NCBI GenBank assembly: GCA_026391555.1
Contig: JAPLEB010000043.1
Coordinates: forward strand, 1 to 62,356
Direction of reading: 5' to 3'
Length of the DNA: 62,356 nucleotides
Source: Bacteroidia bacterium
Lineage (GTDB): Bacteria; Bacteroidota; Bacteroidia; Bacteroidales; VadinHA17
Part shown: piece by piece, positions 7,605 through 16,896 of the stretch
Numbering within the stretch: position 1 is the first letter of the stretch
Layout of the letters: each line of letters opens with the position of its first letter
Notes under the pieces: model-generated
Seen by the model: only the letters and a program-made list of their open reading frames with translations
Told to the model about the DNA's origin: nothing
Databases searched by the model: none
Made by a program: the position numbers and the translations under genes

Positions 7605-10340
7605 ATGCCACACAAAGTTTTTCTGTTTATAGCTTCTGTTATGCTGTTACACATGGGTGTTTCAGCTTCAACAAATGGCCGTCTGATTCAACAAATAAAC
7701 CAGGATTGGCTATTCGCATTAGGAGATAATAACAGTGCAAAAGAGCTCAAATTCGACGATAGCGCTTGGCGAAACTTAAATTTACCGCACGATTGGTCTA
7801 TTGAAGGAAAATACAGCGCAGATGCGCCAACCGGAAATCCGGGAGGCTATTTGCCATCCGGTATTGGCTGGTATCGAAAAACAATTTCTCTTACAGCCAG
7901 GCAATTGACCAATCGGTTGGTGCGAATTGATTTCGATGCCATTTATATGAATAGCGAAGTGTGGATAAATGGTCATTGTCTCGGCAAACGACCTTATGGC
8001 TATATCAGCTTTGGGTATGATCTCAGCCCTTATCTTGTCGCCGGGAATAATAGTTTAGCCATACGGGTTGATAATACGTTGGAGCCAAGTACTCGTTGGT
8101 ATCACGGTTGCGGAATCTTCGGGAATGTGTATTTAACTTTCATGGACAAAACACACATTAAACCATCCGGAATAACTGTAACTACCCCAAAAATCAACGA
8201 TAAAAAAGCGGATGTTGCCGTTTGTACTGAAATCAAAACAGCCTCGGATAATGCCACCTCCATCGTTGTTGAAAATACCATATTTTCGCCAAAAGGAGTC
8301 CGGGTGGCTTCAAGCAAAGAGAAAATCGAACTAAAGAATGCAGATAAAACAATTACCCAAACACTTTCGGTAGATAATCCTTTGCTTTGGGATTTGGAAA
8401 CACCCAACCTTTACAAAGTGGTAAGTAGCATCAAGTCAGATAAAATGTTGATTGATGAAGTGACAACCTATATCGGAATAAGGACAATTCGCTGGGAAAC
8501 AGAAACAGGTTTTTGGTTGAACAATCGCAATGTGAAAATCAGAGGAGTTGCCGAGCATTTAGAAGGTGGCCCCATAGGAGCTGCCTGGACAGAAAAACTT
8601 ATGCGTTGGAAAATTCAGAAAATCAAAGATATGGGTTGCAATGCCATACGGTTAGCCCACAATCCTCAAGTTCCCCGATTTTACGAATTATGCTCTGAAA
8701 TGGGCATGATGGTTCTGGACGAAGTGTTTGATGGTTGGAAGCAAAAAGCGGATAAAGATTATGGTTTTCAGGCATTTAATGATTGGTGGGAACGTGATTT
8801 GACCGATTGGTTGCGTCGCGACAGGAATTATCCATGCGTCATAGCCTATAGTCTGGGTAATGAAACAAGAGGGGAAATCGGTCAGAAAATGGTGGATATC
8901 TGCCATCGCGAAGATCCAACACGCTTAGTCACTTCCGGATCTGCCGAAGAGAATATGATGGATATAGAAGGAGTTAATGGCACAAGTGAAACCCAAAAAT
9001 TCTTTCAGAATTTCAAGCCGACAAAACCTTTTATTGCCACCGAAGCGCCTCATACATGGCAGGTCAGAGGTTTCTACAAAACTCAAACCTGGTATCGTGA
9101 CGGGTATCCCAACAAAAAACAAGATCCGTTTTTTATTCCAAACCTAACCGAAAAAGAGATATTCTTAAACCATGCGATGGATACAAATCTAATGAAAAAT
9201 TCGAAGCAAGTCTTCAATTCTTCTTACGATAATGCCACTGTTAGAATAACTGCAAGACAACATTTGGCAAAGTTGCGCGATATTCCCTGGCTTTCCGGTC
9301 AATTCCGCTGGACTGGTTTCGACTACATTGGAGAAGCCGGATACGTTCACGGTGGTTTTCCGTTTCGTGCTTTTATGGGCGGCGCTATCGATTTAGCCGG
9401 ATTCGAGAAAGATTTATTTTATTTGTACCAAAGCCAGTGGACTTCAAAACCAATGGTGCATATTTTACCTCATTGGACGCATCCCAAAATGACTCCGGGG
9501 ACGTTGATTCCTGTTTGGGTTTATACGACCGGTGATGAAGTGGAACTTTTTTTAAATGGTAAATCTTTAGGCAAAAAGAAGAAAGGAACAGATCCGGATC
9601 AGATGCAATGCGAATGGCTGGTTCCATGGACATTGGGAACAGTGGAAGCCGTAGCTTACCAAAATGGGAAGGAAATTACCCGAACACATCAAACATCAGC
9701 ATCCTCACCATCCAAAATTTTGGTGGAGACAGATAACCAACAACTTAAAGCCGATAACAAAGATATGGCCATCGTTACTGTTTCTCAAACCGATGCAAAA
9801 GGGGTATTTTATCCCTATGGCGAAAATCGAACGTATTACCATCTGGAAGGACCTGCAACTATTCGTTCATTGGAAAACGGAAGCCCGGTTGATACAGATT
9901 CGCATTGGGGCGTATCGGGCCGGCGTTTGTTTTTTGGATTGACTCGTGCATTTATTGAAGCAAACTCCGATCAAGGCGACATCTCCCTAATGGTTGGAGC
10001 AATTAGTGGCGAAAAAGCACAGCTCACTTCTGATTTAGTTTCAATTAATATTCAACAGATTGCATTGAGAGGAGAACTAAAGAAAAAGAACCTGACAGTT
10101 TATTACAGCATCGACAGACAAACTCCAACTCAGAAAAGCACAATGTATATTGAGCCGTTTCATGTAAAATTAAATACAACTATTAAAGCTGTTGTGTACG
10201 AAGGAAATAATAAGCTTTTCGACATGGAGGAAAATATCTCACCCGAAGACGGATTGTATTGGTACAATGAAACTACCGCAGCGTTAAACCAAATCGCTAA
10301 AGGCGAACAAGCCGAAATAACAATCAGGATTAGAAAATAG
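7605..10340 (+). CDS. Secreted glycoside hydrolase family 2 enzyme (beta-galactosidase-like)
   Basis: 911 residues with an N-terminal Sec signal (residues 1-22). Order of domains: sugar-binding jelly roll (about 30-185, with RIDFDAIYMNSEVWINGHCLG), an Ig-like GH2 domain (about 186-295), the TIM barrel (about 300-600) with acid/base Glu420 in YSLGNE and nucleophile Glu480 in FIATEAP, then C-terminal Ig-like GH2 domains. The last part (after about 815) resembles the chitobiase/hexosaminidase C-terminal domain (YYSIDRQTP...). Exact glycosidase specificity (galactosidase, glucuronidase and others) is not decidable. It is followed by a degraded gap and a DUF1080 lipoprotein, a common polysaccharide-use pairing. 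Confidence 0.9.
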   Translation: MPHKVFLFIASVMLLHMGVSASTNGRLIQQINQDWLFALGDNNSAKELKFDDSAWRNLNLPHDWSIEGKYSADAPTGNPGGYLPSGIGWYRKTISLTARQLTNRLVRIDFDAIYMNSEVWINGHCLGKRPYGYISFGYDLSPYLVAGNNSLAIRVDNTLEPSTRWYHGCGIFGNVYLTFMDKTHIKPSGITVTTPKINDKKADVAVCTEIKTASDNATSIVVENTIFSPKGVRVASSKEKIELKNADKTITQTLSVDNPLLWDLETPNLYKVVSSIKSDKMLIDEVTTYIGIRTIRWETETGFWLNNRNVKIRGVAEHLEGGPIGAAWTEKLMRWKIQKIKDMGCNAIRLAHNPQVPRFYELCSEMGMMVLDEVFDGWKQKADKDYGFQAFNDWWERDLTDWLRRDRNYPCVIAYSLGNETRGEIGQKMVDICHREDPTRLVTSGSAEENMMDIEGVNGTSETQKFFQNFKPTKPFIATEAPHTWQVRGFYKTQTWYRDGYPNKKQDPFFIPNLTEKEIFLNHAMDTNLMKNSKQVFNSSYDNATVRITARQHLAKLRDIPWLSGQFRWTGFDYIGEAGYVHGGFPFRAFMGGAIDLAGFEKDLFYLYQSQWTSKPMVHILPHWTHPKMTPGTLIPVWVYTTGDEVELFLNGKSLGKKKKGTDPDQMQCEWLVPWTLGTVEAVAYQNGKEITRTHQTSASSPSKILVETDNQQLKADNKDMAIVTVSQTDAKGVFYPYGENRTYYHLEGPATIRSLENGSPVDTDSHWGVSGRRLFFGLTRAFIEANSDQGDISLMVGAISGEKAQLTSDLVSINIQQIALRGELKKKNLTVYYSIDRQTPTQKSTMYIEPFHVKLNTTIKAVVYEGNNKLFDMEENISPEDGLYWYNETTAALNQIAKGEQAEITIRIRK

Positions 10341-10588
10341 GTACAGTAATGAGCTGCAAAATTTTAAGTGAAGTGCTCTCATTGGTAGCGCTCCGAAGGA
10401 TTAAAGTGCTATTGGTACAAAGTTTTCAAGTGCCGAAGCAGAAGGTCCTCAGGGCCAGAAAAACATTTTTATTTCCAACCCCGAGACTAATCCTCTTACC
10501 GGTAAACTATTTTTTAAGTTTGGGGAATAGAAATATTATTTTCATATCTTTAATGCGAGTTACAGTTACAATCTTATACTAATCAATT
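10341..10588 (+). other. 248-nt gap with a coding-like remnant
   Basis: No intact gene. In one frame there is a short coding-like stretch (roughly 10413-10530, reading GTKFSSAEAEGPQGQKNIF... ending KLFFKFGE) without a start codon and bounded by stops, which suggests a relic of a deleted gene. A 77-codon ORF in another frame has a low-complexity, basic composition and is not credible as a protein. I could not identify the ancestor. Confidence 0.3.
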
Positions 10589-11632
10589 ATGAAAAATCTA
10601 TCTCTCTGTTTGTCAGTTGTATTAATCTCAATTGCATTTTCATCATGTAATGTTGAAACCAAAAAAGCGCCGGTTCAGAAAGTTGGAATCGATGAGTATC
10701 TTGGGCAATGGACGATCGATATAAAAGGGGGAACCGTTGGCTGGCTTGAAGTACGCAAGGAGGATGGTTACGTTGATGCAGACCTCTTATGGATAGGCGG
10801 AAGTGTTACACCGGTCTCGAATGTTTTCCTTGCAAATGATCAGTATTTGATTGTTACAAGAACAAATAATTTAGTTCGGACAAGGGATGAAAAAAATAAT
10901 CCTTTACGGACTCATATTATTACAAGTTGGCTTGAGATATCTAAGAAAGGAGCAAAAATTGAAGGATTTCTTTTAAGTCCCGGGAGGAATGGAATGAGTG
11001 TTGACTCCACCTCGTTTGTTGGTACAAAACTGCCTGATGTACCTCCTGCCCCGGATATGACCAAACTCAAATTTGGAGATCCCATTACATTGTTTAATGG
11101 AAAGGATCTTTCAGGATGGATATTGACTAATGAAAAGCAGAAAATTGGATTCTCGGTTATCGATGGTGTTTTAATTAATGATCCTGTACAAACAGAGGGT
11201 CGGCCACATATCAGTTATGGAAACATTAGGACAGAAAGAGAGTTTGAAGACTTTAACATAAAACTTGAGGTCAATGTTCCTGAAGAAAGTAACAGCGGTA
11301 TTTACCTGCGTGGAATGTATGAAATACAAGTTTTGGATTCATACAAAAAAGAGCTTGATTCCCATAATATGGGGGCGCTTTATTCCCGTATTAAACCGAC
11401 AGTAAGTGCAGAAAAACCTGCAGGAATATGGCAGACTTTAGATATAACATTATGCGATCGTCATGTCTCAGTTATTCTTAATGGGACTAAAATAATTGAT
11501 AATCAGCCTGTTTATGGACCAACCGGAGGGGCATTAAAATCAGATGTCTTCTCAAAAGGGCCTATCTACCTGCAGGGTGATCATGGAAAAGTGTCTTACA
11601 GGAATATTATACTTACACCTGTTGTGAAATAA
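10589..11632 (+). CDS. DUF1080 (3-keto-disaccharide hydrolase-like) lipoprotein
   Basis: 347 residues, lipoprotein signal with lipobox AFSSC (Cys20). Residues about 34-150 form an extra N-terminal domain (YLGQWTIDIKGG... then EISKKGAKIEGF), and about 165-345 the concanavalin-like DUF1080 domain, recognisable from ITLFNGKDLSGWIL, SGIYLRGMYEIQVLD and the terminal YRNIILTPV. DUF1080 proteins are secreted jelly-roll enzymes acting on glycosides; some are annotated 3-keto-disaccharide hydrolases. It lies after the GH2 enzyme in the same direction, consistent with carbohydrate breakdown at the cell surface. Exact activity is unknown. Confidence 0.82.
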   Translation: MKNLSLCLSVVLISIAFSSCNVETKKAPVQKVGIDEYLGQWTIDIKGGTVGWLEVRKEDGYVDADLLWIGGSVTPVSNVFLANDQYLIVTRTNNLVRTRDEKNNPLRTHIITSWLEISKKGAKIEGFLLSPGRNGMSVDSTSFVGTKLPDVPPAPDMTKLKFGDPITLFNGKDLSGWILTNEKQKIGFSVIDGVLINDPVQTEGRPHISYGNIRTEREFEDFNIKLEVNVPEESNSGIYLRGMYEIQVLDSYKKELDSHNMGALYSRIKPTVSAEKPAGIWQTLDITLCDRHVSVILNGTKIIDNQPVYGPTGGALKSDVFSKGPIYLQGDHGKVSYRNIILTPVVK

Positions 11633-11702
11633 GAATCTTAAATTTTCGAAATTTACTTTATCTTATTGAAATCTTAAAACTCCGAAGCCTTATGGGTTTT
11701 AT

Positions 11703-11718
11703 CCCCGCCGAAGCGGGG
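11703..11718. repeat. Perfect GC-rich hairpin CCCCGC-CGAA-GCGGGG
   Basis: A 6-bp GC-only stem with a 4-nt loop in otherwise AT-rich intergenic DNA, 71 nt after the DUF1080 stop. There is no following T-run on either strand, so it is not a simple intrinsic terminator. It resembles a REP-like palindrome or an element adjoining the 7-nt array 37 nt further on. Confidence 0.5.
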
Positions 11719-11754
11719 TTCGGTTGCGCCTCAACTTTTGTCTTGGTTTCAAAC

Positions 11755-11782
11755 TTTCTCCTTTCTCCTTTAGACTTTCTCC
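11755..11782. repeat. 7-nt tandem array (TTTCTCC), four units
   Basis: Four consecutive heptamers TTTCTCC, TTTCTCC, TTTAGAC, TTTCTCC in the 264-nt gap between the DUF1080 and zinc-ribbon genes. The unit differs from the other heptamer arrays in the window but has the same 7-nt period. The rest of the gap shows no other gene. Confidence 0.65.
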
Positions 11783-11896
11783 AGCGGTAGTCGAAGCATA
11801 AGTACTGATAAAAGTTGTTATTAATTTGTAACTTGCAGACCTAAGCAGTTAGAGAAATCGCTGAAATATATTAATAACACTTAATCAGGGTTTTAT

Positions 11897-12157
11897 ATGG
11901 AAACTTTTAGGAATTGTCAAAGTTGCGGAATGCCAATGAAGAAAGACCCACAAAAAGGCGGCACAAATTCAGACGGCACAAAAAATTTAATATATTGTAG
12001 TTATTGCTACTACAATGGAGTATTTACTCAGCCAAATATGACTTTGGATGAAATGAAAACATTAGTCAAGGGAAAATTAATAGAAATGGGATTTCCGGGA
12101 TTTATTGCTGGTTGGTTTACAAAAGGAATCCCGAAACTTAAAAGATGGAAAAATTAA
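11897..12157 (+). CDS. Zinc-ribbon protein (Zn_ribbon_2-like)
   Basis: 86 residues. Two CxxC knuckles are visible: CQSCGMPM (Cys8, Cys11) and YCSYCY (about 34 and 37), separated by a GTNSDGTKN loop, the pattern of the PF12674-type putative zinc ribbon. The second half contains a short helix (TLDEMKTLVKGKLIEMGF) and a basic tail. The function of the family is unknown. It stands alone between a repeat-rich gap and the outer-membrane barrel gene, with no obvious operon partner. Confidence 0.8.
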   Translation: METFRNCQSCGMPMKKDPQKGGTNSDGTKNLIYCSYCYYNGVFTQPNMTLDEMKTLVKGKLIEMGFPGFIAGWFTKGIPKLKRWKN

Positions 12158-12263
12158 AGATAAACGCATGGTAATAAACAGGACTTCATGTGGCATAGCC
12201 TGTCCCGCTTTAGCGTGAGGGTGCCAAACATGCAAAATTTAAATAGTCCGCTTGAAAATAAAA

Positions 12264-13475
12264 ATGAAATCCAGAGTCTGTATAATCATTTTCCCTTTTT
12301 TCCTTTTAGTGTTTTCTTTTAGTGCTTCAGCACAAGATGAGCGCGCACAAATGCCTCCTGCCTTATGCAATTCGTATTTTGAAGTGAATATCGGGTCCAT
12401 CAATTATCCGTTTGATGAAAAACAACTTGAAGATGGATATACATTTCAATCGGTTACAGTTCCACATACCGCTGTGCGTTTAGTGTTGTGTGGCTATGAG
12501 TTTAATAAATATCTGTCGGCTCAGATTTCATACATGCGCCCTGTTTTGTGGGTACAATACACATACAACAACGGTTCAGCTTACTCAGAAAGTACTCGTT
12601 CGGTTTGGATGAATGTAGGTAGTTTAACAATCAAGCCCCAGTTACCGATAAACGATCACTTCACAATTTATGGCGAAGGAGGTCTGTGTATAATTACTCG
12701 TCATGGATTTGAAGATCCGGAAGGCACGCCGGTTGTTAAGGATGCAAATTACGCTAGTTCCTTGTTTGGTGGCGGATTAAAATATCACATCAATAAAAAA
12801 TGGGGGTTGATGTTAAGTGCGGCTTACTCCCCGGAAAATTCTAAAGTAAAACAACCTTCAACTTCGTTTTTGTCCGCAGGATTTTCTTACAAACTTCTTC
12901 CTTTAACCGAAATACAATTAGAAAAAACAGCCAAAATGGGGTATATTCATCCCAAACAAATGATTCAAATCGGTTATTCGAGTAATGTGTTGGGTTATGG
13001 AGTAAATAACTTTGTCTCAGAAGGAAAAATACCTGTGTTTTGGGGTGGAGAAGCGGAAGTACATCATGGTTTCACAATCAATTATCTACGCAATATTTTT
13101 CATGGAGCCAAAGTGTTTTCATTGGACTGGGGTGCCAATATGTCGTACTGGCAAAGTAATGTAAACAAAGATAATTTTTTCACTTTATCCGTATTCCCGG
13201 TTCTTAGATGGACATTTTTACACACCAACCCTGCCGATGTTTATTTCTATTATTCTGTTGCCGGTCCGACTTATATTTCCAAAGTAACCATTGATGGGCG
13301 CGATACGGGAGAACATTTTACCTTTCAGGATAACATGGGTACCGGAATATTTTTCGGAGAACAGCGAAATTTGAATGTTGAAATTAAAATAGGACACTAC
13401 TCCAATGGAAATATTTTCCCGGAAAATGAATCTGTAAAAATACCATTGTCGCTCAATTTAGGTTATACATTCTAA
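12264..13475 (+). CDS. Outer-membrane protein: barrel domain fused to a PagL-like domain
   Basis: About 403 residues with a Sec signal (cleavage near SASA-Q). Residues about 35-205 are an outer-membrane barrel of the OmpA/OprF-like type ending in SFLSAGFSYKL. Residues about 235-407 (counting from the in-frame TTG at 12252) form a second barrel ending in GHYSNGNIFPEN, with His382 and Ser384 matching the PagL His-x-Ser pair and Glu391 or Glu393 as possible acidic partner. So one chain appears to hold two barrels, the second a lipid A deacylase-like enzyme. I chose ATG 12264 over the TTG because it begins directly with the signal peptide. It is unrelated in sequence order to the simpler PagL-like protein at 3256. 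Confidence 0.68.
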   Translation: MKSRVCIIIFPFFLLVFSFSASAQDERAQMPPALCNSYFEVNIGSINYPFDEKQLEDGYTFQSVTVPHTAVRLVLCGYEFNKYLSAQISYMRPVLWVQYTYNNGSAYSESTRSVWMNVGSLTIKPQLPINDHFTIYGEGGLCIITRHGFEDPEGTPVVKDANYASSLFGGGLKYHINKKWGLMLSAAYSPENSKVKQPSTSFLSAGFSYKLLPLTEIQLEKTAKMGYIHPKQMIQIGYSSNVLGYGVNNFVSEGKIPVFWGGEAEVHHGFTINYLRNIFHGAKVFSLDWGANMSYWQSNVNKDNFFTLSVFPVLRWTFLHTNPADVYFYYSVAGPTYISKVTIDGRDTGEHFTFQDNMGTGIFFGEQRNLNVEIKIGHYSNGNIFPENESVKIPLSLNLGYTF

Positions 13476-13538
13476 AAAGGCAAGACTGTCCGGATAAAAG
13501 ATTTGCCACACCTACAGCCGGTTATTTAGGAAAAGTAA

Positions 13539-14384
13539 TTACTTTTTAATAAGAGAATATAGTTTTTTTATCTCTGCCTCCCAGAGCGATTCTTCGGGTG
13601 TTTCAAGTATCAGTGGAATATTGTCGAACCGCGAATCATTCATCAATATCGCGAAAGTCTCTACTCCAAGAAAACCCGTTCCAATATTTTCATGCCTGTC
13701 GACCCTTGTTCCAAAATCCTTTTTGGAATCATTGAGATGCATTCCTTTAAGGTATTCAAAACCAATAATTTCACTGAATTTTTCAAAAGTCTTTTTAAAT
13801 CCATCAGGCGATTTAACATCATATCCCGAAGTAAAAGCATGACAGGTGTCAATACAAACTCCTACTCTTGATTTATCTTCAACATTATCAATAATTGTCC
13901 TTAACTGTTCAAAGGTATGGCCAAGGTTTGTTCCCTGGCCCGCGGTATTCTCAATTACTGCCGTAACCCCCTTTGTTTTTTCAAGAACAATATTTATCGA
14001 TTCTGCCATTCTTTTCAGACATTCTTCAATTCCAATTGAATTCAGATGGCTGCCAGGATGAAAATTCATCCGGTTGAGGCCCATTTGTTCACATCGCTGC
14101 ATTTCATCAAGAAAAGAGGCTCTCGATTTTTCCAGCGGTTCCTTCTCCGGATGTCCCAGATTTATCAGATAGCTATCGTGAGGAAGTATCTGAAATGGTT
14201 TGTAATCATGCTTTTCACAATTTTGACGAAATGCTGTTATGCTTGCTTTTGAAAGAGGATTAGAGAACCATTGCCTCTGATTCTTAGTAAAAAAAGCAAA
14301 TGCCTTCGCTCCTATTAAGTTAGCATTTATCGGAGCGTTTTCAACCCCCCCCGAAGCGCTTACATGTGCACCAATGTATTTCAT
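13539..14384 (-). CDS. nfo: Deoxyribonuclease IV (endonuclease IV)
   Basis: 281 residues, the standard length. The start [11 protein letters not shown] and the conserved zinc-ligand segments ([69 protein letters not shown]) are all present, giving the three-zinc AP endonuclease active site. It cleaves abasic sites during base-excision repair in the cytosol. It reads leftward, downstream of purF by 74 nt, with a degenerate 7-nt repeat array between them. Confidence 0.97.
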   Translation of the reverse strand: MKYIGAHVSASGGVENAPINANLIGAKAFAFFTKNQRQWFSNPLSKASITAFRQNCEKHDYKPFQILPHDSYLINLGHPEKEPLEKSRASFLDEMQRCEQMGLNRMNFHPGSHLNSIGIEECLKRMAESINIVLEKTKGVTAVIENTAGQGTNLGHTFEQLRTIIDNVEDKSRVGVCIDTCHAFTSGYDVKSPDGFKKTFEKFSEIIGFEYLKGMHLNDSKKDFGTRVDRHENIGTGFLGVETFAILMNDSRFDNIPLILETPEESLWEAEIKKLYSLIKK

Positions 14385-14422
14385 AACAAAGATTAATTAA
14401 TAAAACTAGCCTAAAGCATTTT

Positions 14423-14457
14423 CCTGTCGCCTGTCGCCTAATGCCCGTAGCCTGACA
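14423..14457. repeat. 7-nt tandem array (CCTGTCG), five degenerate units
   Basis: Five consecutive heptamers CCTGTCG, CCTGTCG, CCTAATG, CCCGTAG, CCTGACA between the purF stop and the nfo start (39 nt upstream of the nfo ATG). Two units are identical; the others share the leading CC and 3-4 further positions. Same period as the arrays at 11755, 41267 and 55288. Confidence 0.6.
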
Positions 14458-14458
14458 T

Positions 14459-15862
14459 CTAATAATAACTTGTACCATCCCAGCAATGAGTACATAATTT
14501 TTCTTTGGGCAGCCCAATTGCAGTAACAAGATCGTCAAGCCGCTGATAGATCAGTGAATCAAGATCGAGGTTCTCTGCAATTTTTTGTACCATTTCAGCA
14601 TATTTTGCAGAATCAGGATTAGCATACTCTGGAAGATCTTTTTCTTCTCCTCCCAGCTGATTGATGGCTTTTCGTCCTGCCAGTTCCAGGATTGATCTTG
14701 ATTCCGAAAAATTAAGAAAGTCGCAGGCAAATAATAGCGGAGGACATGCAATTCTCATATGCACCTCCGAAGCTCCCGATTTCCGAAGGTCAATAGTATT
14801 ATCTTTTAACTGTGTTCCTCTCACAATGCTGTCATCCAGAAAAATCATTTTTTTCCCTTCAATAATTGCCTTGTTGGGAATTAGTTTCATTTTTGCCACA
14901 AGATCACGTTGTCCCTGATACTGGGGCATAAAGCTGCGTGGCCATGTTGGAGTGTATTTTGAATAAGCCCTTTTATATGGAATCCTCTTTTCGTTCCCGT
15001 AACCGATTGCATGTCCAACTCCCGAATCGGGAATACCACACACAAAATCAGCATCAACCTTATCTCTCCGGGCGAGGGATGCACCACATCTGTTCCGGCA
15101 CTCATCAACATTTATTTCCTCATAATATGATGGAGGATATCCAAAGTACACCCAGAGAAATGAACATATCTGCATTTTTTCCTCCGGCTTCCTGAGCTGT
15201 GAGTAACCCTTGCTTGTCATATAAACAATTTCCCCGGGACCAAGGAAATACTCAATTTCAAAACCGGTATTCGGAAAAGAACAAGACTCTGAGGCAACGG
15301 CATAGGCATTCTCCTTTTTACCGATGACAACCGGAGTCCTTCCCAGCTTGTCGCGGGCAGCTAATATTCCATCATCTGTAAGAATAAGTAGTGAACAAGA
15401 CCCTTTAATATTGTCAAACACATTTTCTATTCCCTCAATAAAATTATCCTTCTCGCAAATGAGGTTTGCCACAACTTCTGTTGGATTTATGTGCCCTTCA
15501 AAATTTTCAGTGAAATGCTTCTTCATTTTCAGAAACTTGTCTTCCAGTTCCAGTAAATTAACAAGTCTGCTTACAGTAACTATTGCAAAACGACCAAGAT
15601 GAGAATTGAATAAAATTGGTTGTGGGTCAGTATCGCTTATCACTCCAAGTCCTGAATTACCGGCAAATTGGTTCAGTTCATCTTCAAATTTGGTCCTGAA
15701 ATAAGAATTTTCAAGATTGTGTATCGATCTTCTGAATCCTTTTCCCGGAATAATAAAAACCATTCCGGCTCGTTTGGTACCAAGGTGGGAATGATAATCT
15801 GTTCCATAGAAAACATCCTCTACGCAGTCGGTCTTAGATATTACACCAAAAAAGCCACCCAT
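14459..15862 (-). CDS. Amidophosphoribosyltransferase paralogue lacking the N-terminal catalytic Cys
   Basis: 467 residues. The glutaminase-like (Ntn) domain covers about 1-230 and the phosphoribosyltransferase domain 231-467, with the PRPP loop FLDDSIVRGTQL (341-352). Normal PurF exposes Cys1 (often ...CGI) as the glutamine nucleophile; this protein begins MGGFFGV, so the nucleophile is Gly and no propeptide Cys is present. As written it could at best use ammonia or act in another role. I recall this GG-type paralogue as common in Bacteroidota, so it is likely a conserved non-glutaminase branch. It is not a frameshift artefact: both domains are full length. A Cys pair CTHC lies at the extreme C-terminus. 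Confidence 0.88.
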   Translation of the reverse strand: MGGFFGVISKTDCVEDVFYGTDYHSHLGTKRAGMVFIIPGKGFRRSIHNLENSYFRTKFEDELNQFAGNSGLGVISDTDPQPILFNSHLGRFAIVTVSRLVNLLELEDKFLKMKKHFTENFEGHINPTEVVANLICEKDNFIEGIENVFDNIKGSCSLLILTDDGILAARDKLGRTPVVIGKKENAYAVASESCSFPNTGFEIEYFLGPGEIVYMTSKGYSQLRKPEEKMQICSFLWVYFGYPPSYYEEINVDECRNRCGASLARRDKVDADFVCGIPDSGVGHAIGYGNEKRIPYKRAYSKYTPTWPRSFMPQYQGQRDLVAKMKLIPNKAIIEGKKMIFLDDSIVRGTQLKDNTIDLRKSGASEVHMRIACPPLLFACDFLNFSESRSILELAGRKAINQLGGEEKDLPEYANPDSAKYAEMVQKIAENLDLDSLIYQRLDDLVTAIGLPKEKLCTHCWDGTSYY

Positions 15863-15951
15863 ATTGCTGAATATTAATTAATTAACAATCTCCTGTTTCT
15901 TTGTAAATTTAATCATAGATTCGGATATTATTAAAATTATCGGAATATTAT

Positions 15952-15959
15952 TAATTTTG
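15952..15959 (+). promoter_or_regulatory. -7 box TAATTTTG upstream of the coiled-coil protein gene
   Basis: TAATTTTG fits TAnnTTTG, 31 nt before the ATG at 15991. No clear -33 TTTG was seen. Confidence 0.5.
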
Positions 15960-15990
15960 CAGACTAAACCTTTTAAACACAACAATATAA

Positions 15991-16896
15991 ATGACAGACA
16001 TAAATAATCTCAATCCATCAGAACGGGGAACAAAAAAAAGCGCTCCGATTGGCATGATCGCCACTTCAATTATACTGGCCGGAGCTCTCATTTTTATTGT
16101 CTTTATGTATTTCGACCAGAAAAACAAAATGGTTGAGATGGAGACAGTCCTGACCCAGGAAAAAGACTCCCTGGCAAATGTATTAAGACATATGGTTTTC
16201 GCATATGATACTTTAAAAACAAATAACGATAGCCTCAACGCAGGTCTGCAAAAAGAAAGAACAAGGATTGTCCGGCTATTATCAGTTAATGCATCAAACA
16301 CCCAGTTGATAAAAAAATATAAGAGTGAGATCACAACAATGAGAGAAATAATGAAAAGCTACATTGTCCAGATCGATTCACTTAATACCAGAAATAAAAT
16401 CCTTGCTGCTGAAAATACTGAAATACATCAGCAAATAACACAGGTCCGTAGTACGAATACTGAACTCTCAAAGGTCAGGGAGGAGTTAAGCACAAAAGTT
16501 GAAATTGCTTCAGTCATTCAGGCTAAAGCTATTGTTGCTGTTTCTTTGAACAAGAGGAGAAAAGAGACCACCCGGATAAGTCAGCTTGATAAACTCCGGA
16601 TATGTTTCACTCTACGCGAGAACCCGCTGGCCAAAGCCGGTCAAAAGGAGGTATTTATGAGAGTGATAAGGCCCGACTCCCTGATTATAACAAACAGCCC
16701 TGATAATCTGTTTGAGTATAAGGGCAGCAAAATAATATATTCCGCGAGCCGTGCCTTAGATTATATGAATCAGGATATTGAAATGTGCATCTTCCTCGAT
16801 AATACCGACGATTTTATTATCGGTAATTACAGCGTTGAACTTTACCTTGAAGATAATATAATAGGTCGTACAAATTTTATGCTTTCAAAAAAATAA
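15991..16896 (+). CDS. Membrane-anchored coiled-coil protein of unknown function
   Basis: 301 residues: a short cytosolic head rich in charged residues (1-18), a single transmembrane segment (about 20-42, MIATSIILAGALIFIVFMYF), a long coiled coil (about 43-175, rich in E, K, N, T, L) and a C-terminal globular domain (about 190-301, ending SVELYLEDNIIGRTNFML). The architecture suggests a periplasmic coiled-coil scaffold with a distal beta-rich domain. No enzymatic motif is visible. It is convergent with hemW: its stop codon is at 16894-16896 and hemW ends at 16897, with no gap. Confidence 0.75.
   Translation: MTDINNLNPSERGTKKSAPIGMIATSIILAGALIFIVFMYFDQKNKMVEMETVLTQEKDSLANVLRHMVFAYDTLKTNNDSLNAGLQKERTRIVRLLSVNASNTQLIKKYKSEITTMREIMKSYIVQIDSLNTRNKILAAENTEIHQQITQVRSTNTELSKVREELSTKVEIASVIQAKAIVAVSLNKRRKETTRISQLDKLRICFTLRENPLAKAGQKEVFMRVIRPDSLIITNSPDNLFEYKGSKIIYSASRALDYMNQDIEMCIFLDNTDDFIIGNYSVELYLEDNIIGRTNFMLSKK

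Noticed and set aside
10349-10582. 77-codon ORF after the GH2 gene
   Set aside because: Basic, low-complexity translation without recognisable domain; another frame of the same stretch looks more protein-like but has no start, so I treat the gap as a remnant.
11703-11718. Intrinsic terminator for the DUF1080 gene
   Set aside because: GC stem is perfect but no T-run follows on either strand; called a hairpin repeat instead.
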